Origin: Tuctoria greenei
Lineage: Eukaryota > Streptophyta > Magnoliopsida > Poales > Poaceae
Length of the DNA stretch: 64,000 nt
Assembly: GCA_036927565.1 (NCBI GenBank)
Contig: JAYESD010000004.1
Coordinates: forward strand, 86,494,942 to 86,558,941
Direction: 5' to 3'
This document shows positions 57,601 through 64,000 of this stretch, in pieces. Position 1 is the first letter of the stretch. Each line of letters opens with the position of its first letter. A model generated the notes under the pieces. The model was not told where the DNA came from and ran no database searches. It saw nothing but the letters and a program-made list of their open reading frames with translations. The translations under genes and the position numbers were made by a program.

Positions 57601-58674
57601 CTTCACGTAGCCAATCAACTCTCGATCTTTGGCGGGCCATTATTTCTTCCCTTTCAAAAAGTTCATTCAATTGACATTAAACATCTCTTTCTTTTTAAAT
57701 ACGGAATCAGAGATATTCATTCTTCTAATCTGCTGTAATTCTTTAGTGAGGTGCTGAATTTGTCGCCGTACCGATCCGAATGATTTTCTACTCCATGTCT
57801 TCAAAGAATATGCAGTGTGGCTGAGTTTATCACAAATATTTTCCAGTGGGTTGTCCTTTATTGGACTAGGCTGCCAACTGGATTCAACTACATTATTGTA
57901 ATTTTCAGCACGTCTCCACATGGCTTCATACTTGAAACCTTTTTGAACCTTTGGATTGAATTGAGGACACATTGTAGCCGAAAATGTAATATTCACTGCA
58001 TAATGGTCAGAGGATGTTGTAATAATATTCTCCACTTGACAGTGATCAATAATAGAGGAGAAAGCTACATTAGCTACTCCACGATCTAATATTGCACGAG
58101 TAATACATTGAGACTCTCGTCAATTAGACCATGTATATCTTGGACCATTAAAACCCAGATCAGCAAAGTTGCAAATATCAAGGCACCTTCGAAATCGATC
58201 CATTTGGTCCTTATTTCTGTTTCTAGCACCATAGTATTCATTATGGCGTAGAACCTCATTTAAATCCCCACAACACATCCATGGACCATTCCATCCATTA
58301 TGTAAATGCTGAAGGATTTCTCAAAATAAAGGACGGAGTTCATGTCAGGGTTCTCCATAAACAAAAGTTGTACGGCATGGTACACCAGAGGCCATAGAAA
58401 TCATAGTATCAATCAAATATTTATTGAAAGCACGTAGAGACACGGAATATGATTGTTTTCAGAATAGCACTAATCCTCCACTACGGCCTTCACAACTTAC
58501 AGCAAGTGATCCTGTAAAACCCAATGACCACATGAAATTTCTTTCAATAGTATCCTTTAATTTTGTTTCTGATAAAAACAGGATATTGGGTCTATATAAC
58601 TTCACTAAATAGCGAAGTTCACCAACTGTCGCGTCCGACCCCAGCCCATGACAGTTCCAGGCTAAAAGACTCAT
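54700..58674 (-). pseudogene. LINE-2 ORF2 (endonuclease, reverse transcriptase, RNase H), broken
   Basis: Starts at 58674 with MSLLAWNCHGLGS, the typical first motif of plant L1 APE endonuclease, with GRSGGLVLF downstream. A linker follows (58035-57667), then RT at 57483-56395 with PGPDGFPALFFQ, DMMKAYDRIEW, GIRQGDPISPYLF and the catalytic YADD motif (LLYADDILFF) near 56605. The C-terminal part has zf-RVT-like sequence (55790-55398, VPNKMKIVLWRMVHNCLP) and an RNase H-like end near 55046-54837 (VNVDAARF, GWGIVTRDHMGF). Stops and frame changes occur at many points, for example near 57483, 56700, 56395 and 55800. It would mediate target-primed reverse transcription if intact. Confidence 0.85.
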
Positions 58675-59808
58675 TGCGTACGGCGCGGCTGCATAGCAGC
58701 CTCCGCCTGATCTGCCGATCTTTGAGTGGAACTTTTCATCTTTTTTTTTTGTTTCAATACTATATTCACCAATACATTCCATACCCTGAGTCTTTTCTTT
58801 ATCAATGACCATTAAAGTACCGGATTTTTGATCAGATGATTGCCCATGATTGGTCATTTCTTTCTGTAGTGGTACTTTAGCTTTTCTTTTTTTTTCCTGT
58901 TAAGTTTCGCAAAGTGCTTTCCATTGCAAGATTTTTCCCTTTGTTGATGTTATTTGTTTCATAACTATCAGTGGAGCTGATATTTGCACTATTATTTCCA
59001 GTCTCATCAACATGGTTTGCAACCTGATTTTGTTTTGATATTTTCCTATAGGATCAGCAGCATGTGAAGTAGTACCCTCGCAAGACTCAGGATTATTTGG
59101 TTCCGTACAATCATTTCCTGGTCTAGTACGATTGCCCATCTTTTTCCATGGACCTTCTAGTGCAGAAATCTTTTTGCCGGCATATGGCAGATCACCATTA
59201 GCATCACATTCAGCCGGGTTGGAACAAATCAATGTTGAATGACTCAGAATACCACATGAAAAACAGTAAAGTGGTAATCTTTGATATTGGACTTGGAATC
59301 TTTCAGTGATTTGAAGACGTTGGGAGAAAACGGGAACATATTGGGCCAACGGTTGAAGCACATTGATCTCAATTCTTAGTCGCATAAAACCACCCCAACA
59401 CCGGCCAAGAGTATCTGCATCCACTTTCTGCACTTTTCCAATTGGTTTTGCAATTTCCTCACCTCTCTGTTTAGTCATCAATCTAATTGGGAGGTCGAGG
59501 ACTCTCACCCAAATAGGCATCCTACTAATATTAATCTTCCGTGTTTGAGTATTTGCATCATAAATCTTGAGAAGTATTGTATGTTTCCCAACTTTCCATG
59601 GAGAACCTTCCAAGACATAATTCCGTTCATCCACGGAAGAGAATTCAGCAATAAACAAATTGTCACCCACAGAGTTGAAAATTAAACCTTTCGGATTTCT
59701 CCATGATGGTTTCAATGCAGCCATAATTGTATTTAGATGAAGAGTATTTGGTGCCAGAACTTTTCCAATAATAGCACGATTTGGATCAATTAATTGATGT
59801 TCATCTAA
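58675..59808 (-). pseudogene. LINE-2 ORF1, truncated and broken
   Basis: RNA-binding protein of plant L1 elements. From 59724: NPKGLIFNSVGDNLFIAEF, WVRVLDLPIRLM (DUF4283 type) and GRCWGGFMRLRIEI, then a zinc knuckle CX2CX4HX4C (CFSCGILSHSTLIC) near 59225-59266. The N-terminus is lost by 5' truncation. A stop at 58900-58902 precedes a further open stretch to the ORF2 start. Confidence 0.8.
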
Positions 59809-60314
59809 AATTATGATCCAGTCATAATGCTCATATCATGTTATCATAAACATCATACAAAACCACTATAGTCTAATAAGGTTTTAATATGATCATGTTA
59901 ATATGAACATGACAGTGCTTGGTACCAACATTGTTTCAACGATGTTTAGGTTAGTCATTGCCTTAGGAAGGTACTTGTACTGCAACTCTTATGGTATTTA
60001 CTTAACATGTAAGCATGGTTCTTAGATAGTTAAGTAGCATTAGATGTCTTGTAGATCCTTTAATTGTAAGGGTAGGCGGCAGGTGGTGACAGTCTTGTTC
60101 GTCCTTCGTAATACCACGCGTTCAGCTATGCCACAGGCTCGAGGCAGGAATCGTCCTGATGTTGTCAGGGGTAAACCCGTGCCCGATGTGTTGGACCATT
60201 AATCCCTAGTATTCATTGTTAGCATATTCATATGTACAGTGATAGGCTATGTATATGAATACTTAAAGCATAGTAGGAGTAGCTCCATATATAACTTTTT
60301 AGGATCAAAGAGCA
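59809..60314. other. Unassigned sequence between LINE-2 and the copia LTR
   Basis: About 500 bases without an ORF. The mid part (ggcggcaggtggtgac...taataccacgcgttc) has the look of a gypsy LTR and could be the continuation of the Gypsy-3 3' LTR beyond LINE-2, but I could not match it to another copy in the window. Confidence 0.35.
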
Positions 60315-61877
60315 TGTGAAAAGCTACCAGAGGGGGGTGAATGGTAGATTAAAAAATCTTACGCAGCAGAATCAATTAAATCTCAACCCATTCGGCAGAA
60401 AAACGACCTGTTAAAGAAATCGTGTGTGAGACTAATATAAACGTTTTTCACCGTGAAAAGAGTAATAGATATCAGAGAGGATCAAGTCACGAAGAATACA
60501 CAATAAGAATCACTCAAATCCGTCAAGAGAAACTCAAGTTACGCTTGAAAGATCGAACAAAGGTCAATCTGTCCTACCGAGTAAAAAACAGTTCTGGAAC
60601 ACTGCAAAGAAACTCGTGTATATCAAAAACCACAAATCCAATGACCGTGAAATTTTGATAGATGATAGATAATCAAGTTGTGAAGACAACCCAAAAAGAA
60701 TCATGCCAATTGGATCTGTAAAACTCATGTTATGATAAAACCACCAAAGAAAGGTAGTGATGTGCACAAAACTCGACGAGAAAAACTTGTCAGGAACAAG
60801 TCGGATGAACAAGGCACAAAAGTTCCTTCCAACTACAAATTTTATTCAATAGAACACAAGAGGAAAAACCCAAAAGTCGTCTACCACGATCTCTGGCCTT
60901 CCTTGCTTATATAACCAGCCCTTAGGCCAACCCAATCTCAACTAGGACTCTAATCCTACTCAGTTCATGAATCGAAACTTTCCATAACTGCTCAAGACTC
61001 TTCTATACGTAGATAGAAGCAATCTTAAGACTTCAAAGAACCTTAGGAACATATCCCACATTCCTAAAACAACTTAAATTTGTGACCCACACGAAATCCT
61101 ATCATAACCAACTCAAATCTTTCCATATCTGAGTCAAACACGACTCAGCCACAGCTTGAGTCCATATCCTAGTAGGTTGGACCTTTCCGACCAATTCTTT
61201 ACGTCCACATCTCTTCATCACGCCCCGAAACCATGTAGCCACGTCCATGCACTCCTTGCATACGTGCAAACATCTTCCAACAACTTCCATGATACCTTCA
61301 TATGCATTATTCTTGATTCAAACATGCTGCGCAACCTTCCGATCAACTCAACCACAATTCCTCCCGAACTTGGTTGTTGAACCTCATCTTCTCGCTAAGA
61401 CTAGTTCAATGGATCCCATCACCAGTCATTTCTTGAACTCAAGCAACACCTGCACATGAATAAACAACCAATACTTTCGAGTACAAGTCCTCGACTTGAC
61501 TCACGTTAGTTCTGAAACTACAACATCTTACGTGAGCACCTCACATAAGCATGTTGCGAAACATAGCAAAATGATATCAAACATAACCACCATAACACAC
61601 CAAAAACTTAGCAAATGAGTACTAAGCAATCTTTCCATCAATGTAAAGAAATTATGAATCATTGCAAGATAAAAGTAGAACCACTGCGATCAAGCTCCGA
61701 ACCTTGCCAAAGCTAACCGGACCTTAAACTAGAGTTTTCCAAAGCTAGCAGGACCTAGCGTTGGAGCTAACCAAAGGTAGTCGGACCAAGAGTCGGACCT
61801 AGATGATAAAGGTGTTTTGGTAGTATCCAAAACTTTTATCGCCATAGCCAAAGTATTCAGCACACATAGGTCTCACA
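60315..61877 (-). repeat. Copia 3' LTR
   Basis: 1563 bases; ends TGTGA...TCACA form a perfect 5-bp inverted repeat. On the minus strand it begins TGTGAGACC right after the polypurine tract. A TATA box (TATATAAG, minus strand) is at 60913-60906. Small ORFs within are not supported. Confidence 0.82.
60906..60913 (-). promoter_or_regulatory. TATA box of copia LTR
   Basis: Minus-strand TATATAAG, inside the LTR, correctly oriented for element transcription. Confidence 0.5.
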
Positions 61878-61895
61878 ATCTCCCCCTTGATGAAT
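61878..61895 (-). other. Polypurine tract of the copia element
   Basis: Minus-strand ATCAAGGGGGAGAT immediately before the LTR, the usual form in SIRE-like copia elements. Confidence 0.8.
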
Positions 61896-62861
61896 GCATT
61901 GGCAACACCATTTAAAATCCAAGCATTGGCTTATTCACATTAAATGTTTTGAAAACAATTTCTTTCCCTTTGTAAAACAGAAATAAAATGAGAAGAAAAA
62001 CAAATTCCCACCTTGAGAAGAATCGTGCTTGCATACTTATTTTTAAAAATGTTAATAATTCACATATTATCTCTCCCCCTTTGACAATGTATTCAGCAAG
62101 GTTCAAAAGAGAAATTTCAAATGTTATGAGCATATTATAACATATACATATAAACGAAACTCATCCAAGTCATACTATCAAGTAACTTACACTATCACAT
62201 CAATGAGATACATAAAGTAGTGTAAGCCATGCTAGATATCAAATGTAATTTTCAATTTAAACAAGTCATGATCTCACAAACTTAACTATTTCAAAACATG
62301 AAAGTATTACACTTGTTGCTGCATTTTATTATTTAAAGAACAAACTTTTAACATATGACATTTGAAAGAGATTATATGCCGCATCTGCCTTATTCTAACA
62401 AACAAAGCCAAGCCTATGTCATTTGACAATAAGAAGCCTAAGGACATGGTTTTAGTCATACACAACTTCTTCCAAGTTCATATTTAAGTGCAATGATAAG
62501 CCATCTCAATAGAAGAAGTGCGATGCATGCATATTCTCTTGATCTTTTCTCAACTTATATCTGTTCATAGAAACTCAACATGTGAGTTGATTACTTGATT
62601 AATTTTTTATAATTAAAAGCACTTGTGAGCATGCAACAAGTTCAAAACAGCACGAAAGTTCGACCATGACCAAATTTAGTGTAAGTAATTATTCCAATTA
62701 CTAGACATGACAAAAAACCAAAAAATTTATAACACGAGTAATGTAGTAAGAACTTTCAGCGTGTAAAAGGAATCATAAAGTTATATATGTATGAAATACT
62801 ATGGTCATATTATTTTATTTTCAGATTCACACATAGACTTCTCAAGTTTCAAAACTCCCCC
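61896..62861 (-). other. Copia spacer between pol and 3' LTR
   Basis: AT-rich, about 970 bases, with no ORF or env-like gene seen. Confidence 0.55.
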
Positions 62862-64000
62862 TCAATTTAAGCCATGAGGATGCATAACCCCTATTTCACT
62901 ACGAATGTAACAAAAACAAGTGAAATCCAAAGGTTTTGTAAAAATGTCATCCAATTGTTGTTCGGTATCTACATGGTAAAGCACAATGTTTTCTTTTTCA
63001 ACATTGTCAGGGAGAAGATATCTAATGTCAATGTGCTTAGTTCTAGAATGTTGCACGGGGTTTTTAGCAAAGAAAATGGCACTAGTGTTATCACAGAACA
63101 GTGGAACACTATGTAGATCAACCCCATAGTCCTTAAGTGTTTGAACAATCCAAATAATTTGTGAGCAAGCACTAGCAGCAGCTACATATTCAGATTCAGC
63201 CATGGATTGTGCAACTGAGTTTTGTTTTCTAGAGGACCAAGCAACAAGTTAATTACCAAGAAAATGACAAGCACCGGAAGTACTTTTCCTATCAATCCTA
63301 CAACCCCCAAAATCAGCATCTGAAAAAGCTTTCAAAGTTACGGTTGAGGAAGAAGGAAGAAAAATGCCAAATTCTTGAGTTCCATGTAAGTACCTGAGAA
63401 TCCTTTTGATGGTTTGACGATGTGAAGCACATGGGGAAACTTGAAACCGTGCACAAAGACATACGCTGAATTGTATGTCCGGTCTTGATGCCGTGAGGTA
63501 CAAAAGTGATCTGATCATGCTTCTATATTCTTTTTGATCCACGGGTTCACCATCTTCATGAAGTTCAAGTGTTGTTGCTATTCCCATTGGTGTTCGAAGA
63601 GGCTTGCTTTTGTCCATGTTGAAGCGCCTTAGGAGGTCTTTTGTATACTTCGCTTGATGCACAAGGGTACCCTCCTTGGTTTGCTTGATTTGCAGCCCCA
63701 AAAAGTACGTGAGTTCTACCATCATAGTCATCTCAAATTCTGAACTCATCATAGCTGAAAACTTGGACACAAAATCATGAGAAGCACAACCAAAGATAAT
63801 ATCATCCACATACACTTGAACGAATAATGAGTCATTGCCATGCTTAAGCACAAAAAGAGTTTTATCAACCTTTCCCATGGTAAACCCCTTTTTAAGTAAG
63901 AATGTTTTTAACCTATGATACCATGCTCTAGGGGCTTGTTGGAGACCATACAAGGCTTTGGGTAGTTTGTAAACATGATTAGGAAAATCGGAATTTTCAA
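62862..64000 (-). pseudogene. pol: Copia pol: RT C-terminus and RNase H, one in-frame stop
   Basis: The frame enters from the window edge (NSDFPNHVYKLPKALYGLQQ). RT is seen with the catalytic YVDD (VQVYVDDIIFG) and LTYFLGLQIKQ. RNase H follows, with FSDADFGGCRIDRKSTSGA, AESEYVAAASACSQ, CDNTSAI and KHIDIRYL. It ends at 62862. The only break seen in this 379-codon stretch is a TAA at 63249-63251, after CHFLGN, where related proteins have a sense codon. The remainder of pol is outside the window, so overall integrity is unknown. Confidence 0.88.

Larger units (their letters stand above)
54515..59808 (-). mobile_element. LINE-2: L1-type non-LTR retrotransposon, 5'-truncated
   Basis: Minus-strand element with a short poly(A) end (T run 54515-54521). 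Domain order from 5' to 3' is ORF1, endonuclease, RT, zinc finger region and RNase H. Homology with LINE-1 stops at about 59808 inside the ORF1 N-terminus, so the copy is 5'-truncated, as is common for LINEs. It retains the uninterrupted versions of the sites where CACTA-1 (57724-57726) and Gypsy-2 (58110-58114) inserted in LINE-1. Confidence 0.9.
60315..64000 (-). mobile_element. Ty1/copia element, SIRE/Maximus-like, 3' part
   Basis: Minus-strand. It runs from the window edge through RT, RNase H, a noncoding spacer and a polypurine tract to the 3' LTR. Integrase is outside the window, so the copia order is inferred from the RT/RNase H type (YGLQQAPRAWYHRL, VYVDDIIFG). The left target-site flank would be GAGCA (60310-60314); its partner lies outside. 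Confidence 0.88.

Noticed and set aside
54505..59815. Possible target duplication around LINE-2 (tctaaa on both sides)
   Set aside because: Only about six bases, and part of the right copy could be LINE sequence; too weak to call.
61156..61459. Small ORFs in the copia LTR
   Set aside because: Inside an LTR, with no domain and no reason to think they are translated.
1..64000. Host protein-coding genes, tRNA, rRNA or CRISPR arrays
   Set aside because: None could be supported; every recognisable coding segment belongs to a transposable element, and the tRNA-like words are primer binding sites.

Overview
This window looks like intergenic plant DNA from a grass genome, probably Poaceae. It is a cluster of nested transposable elements, and I see no convincing host gene, tRNA, rRNA or CRISPR array. 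The grass call rests on the element types: Tekay/Del-like, CRM-like and Tat/Retand-like Ty3/gypsy elements, a SIRE-like Ty1/copia element, plant L1-type LINEs, and CACTA (En/Spm-like) DNA transposons with TNPD and TNPA genes. The species is not resolved.

Layout: (1) 1-10827, a decayed Tekay-like gypsy element (Gypsy-1), with its 5' LTR cut by the window edge and its 3' LTR truncated. (2) 10828-31270, a minus-strand LINE (LINE-1) split by two later insertions with exact boundaries. These are CACTA-1 (11021-21079, TSD TCT) and Gypsy-2 (21472-29218, TSD GAGCC, CRM-like). (3) 31271-54514, a second Tekay-like element (Gypsy-3). Its untranslated leader is interrupted by a Tat-like element (32704-49082, TSD AGAGG/AGTGG), which is itself interrupted by CACTA-2 (39309-44362, TSD AAA). 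(4) 54515-59808, a second LINE (LINE-2), 5'-truncated and minus strand. It is a close relative of LINE-1 and shows what both LINE-1 insertion sites look like when empty. (5) 59809-60314, unassigned. (6) 60315-64000, the 3' part of a minus-strand Ty1/copia element: LTR, spacer, RNase H and part of RT.

The most informative element is CACTA-1. Both ends, the TSD, subterminal repeat arrays, a GC-rich leader with a splice donor, a 3-exon TNPD gene and a 10-exon TNPA gene can all be read. Only two clear lesions were found: one in-frame stop in TNPD and one lost splice acceptor in TNPA. The TNPA start codon follows a splice acceptor by one base and lies about 90 bp after the TNPD stop. This suggests that one promoter with alternative splicing serves both genes, as known for En/Spm. 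CACTA-2 is a deletion derivative that fuses the TNPD N-terminus in frame to TNPA. Both CACTA elements share an upstream block with a 17-bp-arm palindrome whose arms show two compensatory base-pair changes, and both have a long pyrimidine tract in the last TNPA intron.

Relative ages follow from the nesting: Gypsy-3 is older than Tat, which is older than CACTA-2; LINE-1 is older than CACTA-1 and Gypsy-2. Tat LTRs differ at roughly 12% of positions by eye and Gypsy-2 LTRs at about 3%. Apart from Gypsy-2 gag, the coding regions of the retroelements are broken.
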